From positions 1 through 36,879 of the forward strand of contig CABVCJ010000013.1 of NCBI GenBank assembly GCA_902496845.1: a DNA stretch of 36,879 bases, written 5' to 3'. Under the pieces are notes generated by a model. That model did no database searches. It was given only the letters and a program-made list of their open reading frames with translations, and had not been told where the DNA came from. The first letter of the stretch is position 1. The number at the start of each line of letters is the position of its first letter. This document shows positions 16,209 through 24,313 of this stretch, in pieces. This stretch comes from an uncultured Collinsella sp. Its GTDB lineage: Bacteria > Actinomycetota > Coriobacteriia > Coriobacteriales > Coriobacteriaceae. The position numbers were made by a program, and so were the translations under genes.

Positions 16209-16490
16209 GTGTCCGTTGTAAAGCCTTGCATTGACGATCTTCTGGAGAAGACCGATCACAACCGCTTCCTGCTCGCCTCGCTTGCGTCCAAGCGCGCCTG
16301 CGACATTAACAGCATGCTGCGTGGCCAGCACAACCGCGTGCTTGCCGTCCAGGATGTCGACGACATCACCATTGCGCTTTCCGGCGCCGATACCATCTCG
16401 ATGGCTATGGACGAGATTGTCGACGGCGACATCTCCTACGACGAGGCCCGTTACGAGAAGGCGCTCGGCCACAAGGTTGCTGAAGCCTAA
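16209..16490 (+). CDS. rpoZ: RNA polymerase omega subunit
   Basis: Omega helps fold and hold the beta' subunit. The 93-residue protein has the family pattern CIDDLLEKTDHNRFLLASLASKRACDIN near the start and EARYEKALGHKV near the end. The start is GTG 16209, six bases after GATCTGAGG, partly within the end of gmk. It lies between gmk and thiI without gaps. Omega genes are easily missed, but context and sequence agree here. Confidence 0.93.
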   Translation: MSVVKPCIDDLLEKTDHNRFLLASLASKRACDINSMLRGQHNRVLAVQDVDDITIALSGADTISMAMDEIVDGDISYDEARYEKALGHKVAEA

Positions 16491-17735
16491 ATGGCAGCCC
16501 GCGTCTGCCTGGTCCACTATCACGAGGTTGGACTGAAGGGCAAGAACCGCGCACATTTTGAGCATATCCTCATGGATAACATCAAGGCGGCCTTGGCCGC
16601 CTTTTCCGTGAATGCCGTGTCTCGAATTTCCGGTTATATCCTCGTGACCTTTAACGAGCATCAGGCCGACGAGGCGGCGCGCGTCATTCGCACCGTCCCC
16701 GGCGTTGCCCGCGTGTCCCTGGCGTACCACACCAACCGCGACCCGCAGGAGTACTGCGCCGCCGCCGTGAAGGCGCTGCGCGAATTTGGTCCCTTTGAGT
16801 CGTTTAAGGTGCATGCCAAGCGCTCTAACACCGACTATGAGCTCACCTCGATTGATATCAATCGACAGGTTGGCGAGGTACTGTGCGAGGCGTTTCCCGA
16901 TAAAAAGGTCCAGATGCACGATCCCGACGCGATGGTGCACGTGCTGGTGGTACAGGGTAGCGTCTACGTTTATGCGCGCTCCGAGCGCGGCGTGGGCGGT
17001 CTGCCGGTGGGTTCTGCCGGCAAGGTCGTGACGCTGCTTTCCTCGGGCATCGATTCTCCGGTGGCGACCTGGATGCTCGCGCGCCGCGGCGCGGTGTGCG
17101 TGCCGGTACATTTTTCCGGCCGTCCGCAGACGCCCGATACGAGCGAGTATTTGGTGCAGGACATCATCCGTGCGCTTGAGCCGGGTGTCCAGATCGGTCG
17201 CCTGTACGTAGTCCCGTTTGGCGACTGCCAGCGCGAGATTTCGGTTACCTGCCCCAGCAACCTGCGCGTGATCATGTACCGTCGCATCATGTATTCGGTT
17301 GCCGAGCGCATCGCGCATATCGAGGGCGCCAAGGCTATTGTGACCGGTGAATCGCTCGGTCAGGTTGCTTCCCAGACGCTCGAGAACATCATGGCCGTCA
17401 ACGAGGCCGTCAAGATCCCCGTGTTCCGCCCGCTGATTGGTTCGGACAAGCAGGAGATCATCGCACGTGCCGAGGAAATCGGTACCTTCGATATCTCGAC
17501 CGAAGCTGCTCCCGATTGCTGCACGCTCTTTATGCCGCGCCGCCCCGAGACGCACGCCAAACTCGATGCCGTGCATGAGGCGTGGGAGCTGTTCGATCAC
17601 GAGGAGATGATTGAGCGTTTGCTCAAACAGACTGAGTACATCGACTTCGAGAGCAACACGTATAAGGCCCCTAAGACCTTAAAACGCAAGCATTCCGAGC
17701 TCGCTCCACGTGAGATTTACCAAGATCACGAATAA
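16491..17735 (+). CDS. thiI: tRNA 4-thiouridine synthetase / sulfurtransferase ThiI
   Basis: ThiI adenylates U8 of tRNA and inserts sulfur; it can also serve thiamine thiazole synthesis. The 414-residue protein has a ferredoxin-like and THUMP region (about 1-165) and a PP-loop ATPase domain with LSSGIDSPVATW (about 183-194). The first glycine of the usual SGGxDS motif is serine here. The segment PDCCTLFMPRRPETH holds the conserved cysteine. There is no C-terminal rhodanese domain, as in Gram-positive ThiI, so a separate sulfur donor is needed. The ATG abuts the rpoZ stop. Confidence 0.93.
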   Translation: MAARVCLVHYHEVGLKGKNRAHFEHILMDNIKAALAAFSVNAVSRISGYILVTFNEHQADEAARVIRTVPGVARVSLAYHTNRDPQEYCAAAVKALREFGPFESFKVHAKRSNTDYELTSIDINRQVGEVLCEAFPDKKVQMHDPDAMVHVLVVQGSVYVYARSERGVGGLPVGSAGKVVTLLSSGIDSPVATWMLARRGAVCVPVHFSGRPQTPDTSEYLVQDIIRALEPGVQIGRLYVVPFGDCQREISVTCPSNLRVIMYRRIMYSVAERIAHIEGAKAIVTGESLGQVASQTLENIMAVNEAVKIPVFRPLIGSDKQEIIARAEEIGTFDISTEAAPDCCTLFMPRRPETHAKLDAVHEAWELFDHEEMIERLLKQTEYIDFESNTYKAPKTLKRKHSELAPREIYQDHE

Positions 17736-17745
17736 TGTTGTGTAT

Positions 17746-17780
17746 AGACCGGCGGTGATTTTGCATCGTCGGTCTTTTTC
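17746..17780 (+). terminator. Intrinsic terminator after thiI
   Basis: A 12-bp stem with two G-U pairs (17746-17757 with 17764-17775), a 6-nt loop and a following T-run. The next 170 bp to comEA contain no gene. An imperfect operator-like repeat GGTCA (17857-17861) and TGACC (17872-17876) is seen, but no convincing promoter. Confidence 0.85.
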
Positions 17781-17949
17781 TATCTGGGCATTAGGCGATA
17801 AACGGTTCATTTGTCGACGTGTGCCTGAATAAATGGACACTTTTCCGCAAGGTTTTGGTCAGCTTTTGGTTTGACCGCGAAAACCGGTGTGGACGTGCGG
17901 AGGCTGCGGCGTTCGTTTCCTGACACGATGATGTTGGGAGGTGTTTGCT

Positions 17950-18660
17950 ATGGCGCAGCGCGAGCAACACGAACGGGTTAAACGGATGGACCGCTGGGCA
18001 GAAAAGCTGCTCGGCCATAAGGCGGTGGTCGTGGCGATTCTTGTTGTCATTGCTGCCGCGAGCGGCTTGGCGATGGCAGGTTTTGGTGGTCACTCCAGCG
18101 ACGTATCGTTTGAGCGTAGTGATGAGGCGAGCGCCTCGGATGTGCGCGGGGCCGGGGATGCCTCTCCTGACGATGCCGATGAGCCAGCTGCCAAGAGCTC
18201 TTCTGCTGCCGAGGTGTACGTCGATGTTGATGGCGCCGTTGTGAAGCCTGGCGTGTACCGGCTTAAAGATGGAGCACGGGTGTCCCAGGCGATTGATGCC
18301 GCCGGAGGGCTTACGGCCGAGGCGGATGTGACAGGGCTTAACCGTGCGTCCAAGATCACCGATGGTCAAAAGATCTATGTGCCGACGGTAGGGGAGCAAC
18401 AAACGGCTGCGGCCGTCGGCGGCGCCGAAAGCGGCGCTTCCACGACCCCTGGTACAGGGTCTTCGTCGGGACTCGTGAATATCAATACGGCAAGTGCGGC
18501 GGAGCTGCAGACGCTTTCGGGCATTGGGCCTTCTATGGCCCAGTCAATTATCGACGAACGGACGCAAAACGGGGCCTTTGCCTCGGTTGATGACCTTATG
18601 CGCGTATCGGGGATCGGTGAGAAGAAACTCGCCAAAATTAAAAATTGCATTTGCGTATGA
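17950..18660 (+). CDS. comEA: ComEA-type competence DNA-binding protein
   Basis: ComEA is a membrane-anchored receptor that binds incoming double-stranded DNA during transformation. The 236 residues show a basic cytosolic start, one TM segment (about 24-44), a disordered Ser/Ala/Asp-rich linker (50-88), an SLBB-like domain (about 88-146, EVYVDVDGAVVKPGVYRL), a second low-complexity linker, and a C-terminal double helix-hairpin-helix DNA-binding domain (175-233, with LSGIGPSMA and VSGIGEKKL). ATG 17950 has GGGAGG eight bases upstream. Its TGA overlaps the ATG of comEC. Confidence 0.94.
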   Translation: MAQREQHERVKRMDRWAEKLLGHKAVVVAILVVIAAASGLAMAGFGGHSSDVSFERSDEASASDVRGAGDASPDDADEPAAKSSSAAEVYVDVDGAVVKPGVYRLKDGARVSQAIDAAGGLTAEADVTGLNRASKITDGQKIYVPTVGEQQTAAAVGGAESGASTTPGTGSSSGLVNINTASAAELQTLSGIGPSMAQSIIDERTQNGAFASVDDLMRVSGIGEKKLAKIKNCICV

Positions 18661-20960
18661 GTGCGACCGAGCGCGAGCATGTGATGCCACCGCGCCCATT
18701 GATGCCGTGGACGATGGCCCTTTGTGCCGGCTTGTGTGGGAGCTGTGGCTTGGTGCTTAACGTGGCAGCCGATTTGCTGCTGGGAGAGCGGGAAGCGCCC
18801 GTCACATTGCTTATGGCCATTCCCGTTGCGGCTGCGGCGTGCATCGTATTGGCTCGGTCCTGTATGCGTCTTGTGCGGTGGAAGCGATGGCTGTATGCCG
18901 CGGCTCTTGGTCTTGTGGCGGGAGCGGTCGTGTCCGCGGGTTGGGCGATAGGGGCGCTGCGCGCTTCGAGGGCGTTGGATAATCGGGCTGCGAGCAGTCT
19001 CGAGTTTGTTGTGTACGGCGACCCGTCCATCAATGACGGTGCGTACTCCTATACCTGTGATGCGTATGCGGGCGAAAAGCGTTTGGGTCAGGTACGGCTG
19101 TCGTGTGATCGTGAGCTCGGTGCCGGTTCGCATGTACGTGCTATCGGTCGAATTTCGCGGTTTGAGAATGATGCGTATGGGCGCTCACGCGTGCTTCGGG
19201 GCGAGCTTCGAAAGGTTAAAGTCGTCCGGTTGGTATCGGTTGACGAGGGCTCTCTGGGGTCGTTGCTTTGGCTTCGAAACGAGCTCCTTTCCGTTCTCGC
19301 GCCCGCGACCGATCCGGCGCGCTCGCTCATTGCCGGCGTTGTCTGCGGGCGCTCGTCCGAGCTGCGCGCCCAGCCGGCGGGCGACTGGTTTTCGGTAACG
19401 GGCACCGCACATCTCGTCGCCGTCTCGGGCAGCCATCTTGCCATCGTCGGTTTTGTGATTGAGAGCGCCCTGCAAAAGACGCGTCTCTCTCGTGGGCTTC
19501 AGCGGGGGCTGTTGGTGCTGGCCCTCGCTGCCTATGCCGTTTTTACGGGCGCTTCGCCCTCGGCCGTGCGCGCGTGCTCTATGGTGGCGGCGTCGCTTTT
19601 CGCCAACGGCGCCGGGCGTCGTCAGCATGGCCTCTCGGCTCTATTTTTGACCATGGCAATCTTTGTGTTGCTCCGGCCGACAGTGCTGTTCGAAATGGGT
19701 TTTCAGCTTTCGTGCGCCAGTGTTTTTGCCATCCTTTGCTTTTGCCCCTACGCCACCTACGCCTTGGGCGAGCTGGGTGTGCCATCGGGTGTCGCCAGCG
19801 TTTTGTCTGTCACGTTGTGCTCACAACTCGCGACACTTCCCGTAACCATTCCCGCATTTGGGACATTTTCGCTCATTGGCCCGCTTGCAAATGCCGTGAT
19901 CGGTCCGGTGATAAGCGTGCTGCTCGCATCGTCGGTTGTGCTGGCACCCTGCTCGCTTGCTCCGCTTTTGCGTCACGGGGCGCTCGTGGTACCCATGATT
20001 GTCGCTCGCTGCGCCCTGTTCTTTGAGCAGCTCTTTGCTGCCGTTCCGGGTGCATCCGTAAGCGTGTCGCCTGATACGCCCTTGGTATACGTGGTGCCGT
20101 TCGCGCTGGCAGTCCTCTTGGTCTGGTGGCCACGTCCTCGCGCACGGAGCATGGCAGTGGGGCTGGTGTGCCTGATGCTTGCAGCGGGTGCTCCGTATGT
20201 CTATTGGGATCGATGTGCGCCGCCTTCGGTAACGGTCCTCGATGTTGGCCAGGCCGATGCGATTCTGGTTCGTCAGGGTGGCACTGTGGCGCTCGTCGAC
20301 TGCGGGCTCGATGAGCGCGTGGTGTCGGCGTTGGTTCGCAATAATGTCCACCATATCGATGCCGTCTTCGTGACGCATTGGGACGAAGACCATTGGGGCG
20401 GTCTTCCCGACGTACTCGATCGGTTTTCTGTTGGAACCATTGCGGTTGCAGCCGATGCGCTGGACGGTGCGCCTGCTGAGGTCCTGAATCGCCCCGGCGT
20501 AACGTATCGGCAGGTGGCTCGCGGAGACACGGTCGATATCGGCGCATTTCGGGCTCGTGTGATGTGGCCGTTTGACACGGTAGATGGCGAGGGCAATGAG
20601 GACTCGCTTGTCTTGCTGCTCTCCTATGCTCAGGAAGGCAAGAGCCTGCGCGTGCTCCTTACTGGTGACGCCGAGCTCGATCAGGAGCGCGAGTTTGTAC
20701 AGGAGGTGGGAGATATCGATGTGCTCAAGCTGGGGCATCACGGCTCAAAAGTTTCTGTCGATACAGACCTGCTGGAAACGCTTAAGCCCGAGCTCTCTAT
20801 CGCGAGTGCGGGCGAGGGCAACCGCTACGGCCATCCAACCGATGCCTGCATCGATGCCGTTCGCGATGCGGGCGGCGCGTTCGCATGCACCATCGAACAA
20901 GGAGACATCACCGTCTCGCCGACCGTAACCGGATTTGCCATGCGATGCCAGCGACCGTGA
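18657..20960 (+). CDS. comEC: ComEC/Rec2-type DNA internalisation channel
   Basis: ComEC forms the inner-membrane channel for single-stranded DNA in natural transformation. In 767 residues there are N-terminal TM helices and a soluble OB-like part, the competence domain with many TM helices from about 220 to 490 (including HLVAVSGSHLAIVGF), and a C-terminal metallo-beta-lactamase-like domain with VTHWDEDHWGG (574-579 for HWDEDH) and KLGHHGSK. The ATGA overlap with comEA (18657-18660) sets the start. Intact length suggests a working gene, though other uptake components are not in the window. Confidence 0.94.
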   Translation: MSATEREHVMPPRPLMPWTMALCAGLCGSCGLVLNVAADLLLGEREAPVTLLMAIPVAAAACIVLARSCMRLVRWKRWLYAAALGLVAGAVVSAGWAIGALRASRALDNRAASSLEFVVYGDPSINDGAYSYTCDAYAGEKRLGQVRLSCDRELGAGSHVRAIGRISRFENDAYGRSRVLRGELRKVKVVRLVSVDEGSLGSLLWLRNELLSVLAPATDPARSLIAGVVCGRSSELRAQPAGDWFSVTGTAHLVAVSGSHLAIVGFVIESALQKTRLSRGLQRGLLVLALAAYAVFTGASPSAVRACSMVAASLFANGAGRRQHGLSALFLTMAIFVLLRPTVLFEMGFQLSCASVFAILCFCPYATYALGELGVPSGVASVLSVTLCSQLATLPVTIPAFGTFSLIGPLANAVIGPVISVLLASSVVLAPCSLAPLLRHGALVVPMIVARCALFFEQLFAAVPGASVSVSPDTPLVYVVPFALAVLLVWWPRPRARSMAVGLVCLMLAAGAPYVYWDRCAPPSVTVLDVGQADAILVRQGGTVALVDCGLDERVVSALVRNNVHHIDAVFVTHWDEDHWGGLPDVLDRFSVGTIAVAADALDGAPAEVLNRPGVTYRQVARGDTVDIGAFRARVMWPFDTVDGEGNEDSLVLLLSYAQEGKSLRVLLTGDAELDQEREFVQEVGDIDVLKLGHHGSKVSVDTDLLETLKPELSIASAGEGNRYGHPTDACIDAVRDAGGAFACTIEQGDITVSPTVTGFAMRCQRP

Positions 20961-20968
20961 TGCTGCCG

Positions 20969-20998
20969 TTGGCGCGGGATAAGCCCCTGGGCTAGAAT
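20969..20998 (+). promoter_or_regulatory. Candidate holA promoter
   Basis: TTGGCG (20969-20974), an 18-bp spacer and TAGAAT (20993-20998) fit a sigma-70-type promoter, 40 bp ahead of the holA start. Confidence 0.5.
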
Positions 20999-21038
20999 GG
21001 CACGGTACGAACTCGAGATCCTGCGGGAGGGGAGCGCG

Positions 21039-22001
21039 ATGTCCGAAACCGGTCTGTTGCCGGCATATCTGATCGTCGGTACCGACGGAGTCAAACGCGA
21101 CCACGCCGTCTCGCGTATGAAAGCTCGCTTGGAAAAGTCGGGTATGGTTGAGTTCAACCTCGATGAACGCGACATGACGAAAGATCCCGATATCGAGTCG
21201 ATTATCGGATCGCTCAACACCTTTCCCATGGGCAGCGAGTTTCGCCTGGTAATCCTTGACGGCTGCTCTAAACTTGCCAAGGCGGTCTCGGAACCACTCG
21301 TCGAGTACTTGGCGAGTCCCAACCCCACGACGGTTTGCCTTATAATCGCCGATTCGCTTGCCAAGAACACGCGCCTGTACAAGGCGATCGCCAAGATTGA
21401 CAAGAAGGCTGTGATCGATTGCTCGGGCACCAAGCGCTGGGAGCTACCGCGCCGCGTGCAGCAGATGGCGACGCAGCACGGAAAGTCCATCTCTACGGCC
21501 GCCGCCGAGGAGCTCGTTTCGCGCTCGGGTGAGAACACCCGCATGCTCGATAACGACTTGGCCAAGCTTGCCCAGATGGTCGAGGCGCCGCAAATTGAGC
21601 TTGCCGATGTGGAGCACTGGATCGTGCGCACGGCCGAAGTCCAGCCCTGGGATTTTCTCAACGCAGTGTCGGCCCGCGATATGCGCCGCTCGCTTGAGCT
21701 CTTTGGGCTGCTGCCCGCCAAGAGCTATGTGTGGACCTACACGCTGCTATGCGGTCGCATCCGTGAGCTTATCGTTGCCAAGGCGCTCGATGCGCGTGGG
21801 CAGGGTCGTGAGCTTGCCGCGACGCTCAAGCTTCAGGCCTGGCAGGTCAAGAATCACCTGACCTGGGCGCGTCGTTTTTCGATGACCGAGCTCGTTGCCG
21901 CGCTCGAGGGTGCCGTCGATGTGGAGCTCGCACTCAAGGGTTCGGCCGATTCCCAGACCGCGCTTTTGCTCTGGATTACGAACATCTTGAGAAAATCGTG
22001 A
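21039..22001 (+). CDS. holA: DNA polymerase III delta subunit
   Basis: Delta opens the beta clamp as part of the clamp loader. The 320-residue protein has the AAA+-like order of the family: LLPAYLIVGTDGVKRDHAV at the start, FRLVILDGCSKL, the middle lid region with LVSRSGENTRMLDNDLAKLAQM, and the C-terminal collar helices with QTALLLWITNIL. ATG 21039 follows GGGAGGGGAG at good spacing. ATG 20997 is in frame but overlaps the probable -10 element. The order comEA-comEC-holA-rpsT-lepA is common in Gram-positive bacteria. Confidence 0.92.
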   Translation: MSETGLLPAYLIVGTDGVKRDHAVSRMKARLEKSGMVEFNLDERDMTKDPDIESIIGSLNTFPMGSEFRLVILDGCSKLAKAVSEPLVEYLASPNPTTVCLIIADSLAKNTRLYKAIAKIDKKAVIDCSGTKRWELPRRVQQMATQHGKSISTAAAEELVSRSGENTRMLDNDLAKLAQMVEAPQIELADVEHWIVRTAEVQPWDFLNAVSARDMRRSLELFGLLPAKSYVWTYTLLCGRIRELIVAKALDARGQGRELAATLKLQAWQVKNHLTWARRFSMTELVAALEGAVDVELALKGSADSQTALLLWITNILRKS

Positions 22002-22050
22002 TGATACCTGCCTATTTGACAAATTCGTTCTATCCCTTTGAGGGGGAGCG

Positions 22051-22059
22051 TGCTATAGT
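22051..22059 (+). promoter_or_regulatory. Candidate rpsT promoter, extended -10
   Basis: TGCTATAGT is an extended -10 element, identical in nine bases to the one before rpmB. TTGACA at 22016-22021 lies 32 bp upstream, too far to be its -35. Confidence 0.55.
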
Positions 22060-22069
22060 AGGCGCTTGC

Positions 22070-22107
22070 ATGACCTCACCGTGTCTCAGAGGTGTCATAC
22101 ATTTTTT
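22070..22107 (+). promoter_or_regulatory. Terminator-like hairpin in the rpsT leader
   Basis: ATGACCTC (22070-22077) pairs with GAGG and TCAT (22089-22098, two-base bulge), followed shortly by six Ts (22102-22107). It would lie at the very start of the mRNA, before the ribosome binding site, and might attenuate rpsT. Confidence 0.4.
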
Positions 22108-22134
22108 GCAAGGAACTCGAAAGGAACTCCAGAA

Positions 22135-22401
22135 GTGGCAAACATCAAGTCTCAGAAGAAGCGTATCCGCACCAATGAGGCAGCTCGCATGCGTAACAAG
22201 GCTGTCAAGTCCGAGCTCAAGACGCTGACCAAGCACGTCCAGTCCGCTGTCGCCGAGGGCGACGCCGAGAAGGCCCAGGCTGCCCTCAAGACCGTCACCA
22301 AGCGTCTCGATATGGCTGCCGCCAAGCATGTTATCCACAAGAACCAGGCTTCCAACCGAAAGTCCGGTCTTGCCAAGCTCGTGAACAGCATCAACGCCTA
22401 A
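22135..22401 (+). CDS. rpsT: Small ribosomal subunit protein bS20
   Basis: bS20 is a helical 30S protein that binds 16S rRNA early in assembly. The 88-residue product is basic (start ANIKSQKKRIRTNEAARMRNKAVKSELK by region) and ends with the typical RKSGLAKLVNSINA. GTG 22135 with AAGGA nine bases upstream gives the correct N-terminus. The longer in-frame extension from 22066 covers the leader hairpin and is not coding. It is followed by a perfect terminator. Confidence 0.95.
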   Translation: MANIKSQKKRIRTNEAARMRNKAVKSELKTLTKHVQSAVAEGDAEKAQAALKTVTKRLDMAAAKHVIHKNQASNRKSGLAKLVNSINA

Positions 22402-22436
22402 GTTGTAAATTTCACACCACACAGATTACGCGCATA

Positions 22437-22472
22437 AATGGAGCCTGTTTTATGGAACAGGCTCCATTTTTT
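22437..22472 (+). terminator. Intrinsic terminator after rpsT
   Basis: A perfect 13-bp stem (22437-22449 with 22456-22468), a 6-nt loop and six Ts. It ends 12 bp before the lepA -10 element. Confidence 0.94.
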
Positions 22473-22484
22473 GTACCGCTCGGG

Positions 22485-22490
22485 TAAGAT
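22485..22490 (+). promoter_or_regulatory. Candidate lepA promoter placed for a leaderless mRNA
   Basis: TAAGAT lies seven bases before the lepA ATG, so transcription would start at or next to the start codon. No ribosome binding site is present. The 11 bases CCGCTCGGGTA at 22476-22486 recur exactly before the first dnaJ-like gene (26594-26604). The -35 is unclear. Confidence 0.55.
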
Positions 22491-22497
22491 AGTCCGC

Positions 22498-24309
22498 ATG
22501 AATACTTCAATTGACATTTCCCACATCCGCAACTTCTCGATCGTTGCGCACATCGACCATGGCAAGTCCACGATCAGTGACCGTATCCTCGAGCTCACCC
22601 ATACCGTCGAAGAGCGCGACATGGAGTCGCAGCTGCTCGACACCATGGATATCGAGCGCGAGCGCGGCATCACAATCAAGTCCAATGCCGTTCGCGTTTC
22701 CTATGACGCCGACGATGGCGAGACGTATCAGTTCAACCTGATCGATACGCCGGGCCACGTGGACTTTACCTACGAGGTCTCGCGTTCGCTTGCCGCTTGC
22801 GAGGGTGCGGTGCTCGTCGTCGACGCCACCCAGGGTGTCGAGGCGCAGACTGTCTCCAACGCGACGCTCGCCATGAACGCCAATCTGGATATCGTGCCCG
22901 CCATCAACAAAATCGACCTTCCTTCGGCTCACCCCGACGAGGTCAAGACCGAGATCGAAGACGATCTGGCCATTCCCGCTGACGATGCCGTGTGCGTGTC
23001 GGGCAAAACCGGCGAGGGCATCCACGATCTGCTGGAGTCTATTGTCTTTTTGATCTCGCCGCCCAAGGGCGATGCAAACGCGCCGCTCAAGGCGCTCATC
23101 CTGGACTCGTATTTCGATGAGTACCGCGGCGTCGTTGCCACGGTCCGTGTCTTTGACGGCTCAATCAAGAAGGGCGATACCCTGCTTATGATGCAGGCCA
23201 AGGGTGACTTTTTGGTCGATGGCGTGGGCGTCAAGCGCCCCGCCGAGACGCCGGTCGACGCGTTGACGGTCGGCGAGGTTGGCTACGTGGTCACGGGCCT
23301 GAAGGACCCCGAGGCCGTTCGCGTGGGCGACACCCTTACCTGGGCATCGAATCCCTGCCCCGAGCCGCTTCCCGGCTACCGCGAGGCCAAGCCCATGGTC
23401 TACACGGGCCTGTTTCCGATCGACAACAAGGATTACGAGAATCTGCGCGACGCTCTCGATAAGCTGCATGTCAACGACCCGTCGTTGGTGTGGGAGCCCG
23501 AGACCTCGGTGGCGCTCGGCTTTGGCTTCCGCGTTGGCTTCTTAGGTCTGCTGCATATGGAGGTCGTCAAGGAGCGCCTGGAGCGCGAGTTCAATCTGGA
23601 TCTGATTGCCACGAGCCCTTCGGTGGACTATCACGTCTACAAGACCGACGGTGAGATGATTGATGTCCGCAGCCCGCAGGATCTGCCCGAGGCTACGCGC
23701 ATCGAGCGCATCGAGGAGCCCTACCTCAAGGCCAAGATCATCTGCCCACCCGAGTATACGGGTGCCGTCATGCAGCTCGCTATCGAGCACCGCGGCATTA
23801 CAACAGACATGATTCACCTCACGAGCAAATCGGTCGAGATGCGCTTTGATATGCCGCTCGCGGAGCTCATCCTGGACTTCTTTGACCAGCTCAAGAGCCG
23901 CACCAAGGGCTATGCCTCGCTCGATTATGAGTTCAACGAGTATCGTCCCTCCGAGCTCGTGAAGCTCGATATCCTGCTTTCGGGCGATGCAGTGGACGCG
24001 CTTTCGTTTATCGTGCACAAGGACAAGGCCTATGGCCTGGCCCGAGGCCTGTGCGACAAGCTCAAGGAAATCATTCCGCGCCAGCTGTTCGAGGTTCCTA
24101 TTCAGGGTGCTATCGGCAACAAGATCATCGCCCGCTCCACCGTCAAGGCGCGCCGCAAGGACGTGCTGGCCAAGTGTTATGGCGGCGATATCTCGCGAAA
24201 GCGCAAGCTACTCGAGAAGCAGAAAGAGGGCAAGAAGCGCATGAAGGCCATCGGTTCGGTCGAAGTCCCGCAAGAGGCCTTTATGGCGATCCTCAAGGTG
24301 GACGAGTAG
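22498..24309 (+). CDS. lepA: Translation elongation factor 4 (back-translocase LepA)
   Basis: EF4 is a ribosome-bound GTPase implicated in back-translocation and ribosome biogenesis. The 603 residues show G1 AHIDHGKST (17-25), G2/G3 ERERGITI and DTPGHVDF, G4 NKIDLPSA, EF-G-like domains II, III and V, and the specific C-terminal domain ending in RKRKLLEKQKEGKKRMKAIG and VPQEAFMAILKVDE. The start ATG 22498 gives the family N-terminus (MNTSIDISHIRNFSIVAHID). Longer in-frame sequence runs through the preceding terminator and is excluded. No ribosome binding site is seen, in keeping with a leaderless mRNA. Confidence 0.96.
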   Translation: MNTSIDISHIRNFSIVAHIDHGKSTISDRILELTHTVEERDMESQLLDTMDIERERGITIKSNAVRVSYDADDGETYQFNLIDTPGHVDFTYEVSRSLAACEGAVLVVDATQGVEAQTVSNATLAMNANLDIVPAINKIDLPSAHPDEVKTEIEDDLAIPADDAVCVSGKTGEGIHDLLESIVFLISPPKGDANAPLKALILDSYFDEYRGVVATVRVFDGSIKKGDTLLMMQAKGDFLVDGVGVKRPAETPVDALTVGEVGYVVTGLKDPEAVRVGDTLTWASNPCPEPLPGYREAKPMVYTGLFPIDNKDYENLRDALDKLHVNDPSLVWEPETSVALGFGFRVGFLGLLHMEVVKERLEREFNLDLIATSPSVDYHVYKTDGEMIDVRSPQDLPEATRIERIEEPYLKAKIICPPEYTGAVMQLAIEHRGITTDMIHLTSKSVEMRFDMPLAELILDFFDQLKSRTKGYASLDYEFNEYRPSELVKLDILLSGDAVDALSFIVHKDKAYGLARGLCDKLKEIIPRQLFEVPIQGAIGNKIIARSTVKARRKDVLAKCYGGDISRKRKLLEKQKEGKKRMKAIGSVEVPQEAFMAILKVDE

Positions 24310-24313
24310 GTCC

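Noticed and set aside
22016..22059. TTGACA and TATAGT as one standard promoter for rpsT
   Set aside because: The spacer is 32 bp, nearly twice the workable 16-18 bp. I kept only the extended -10.
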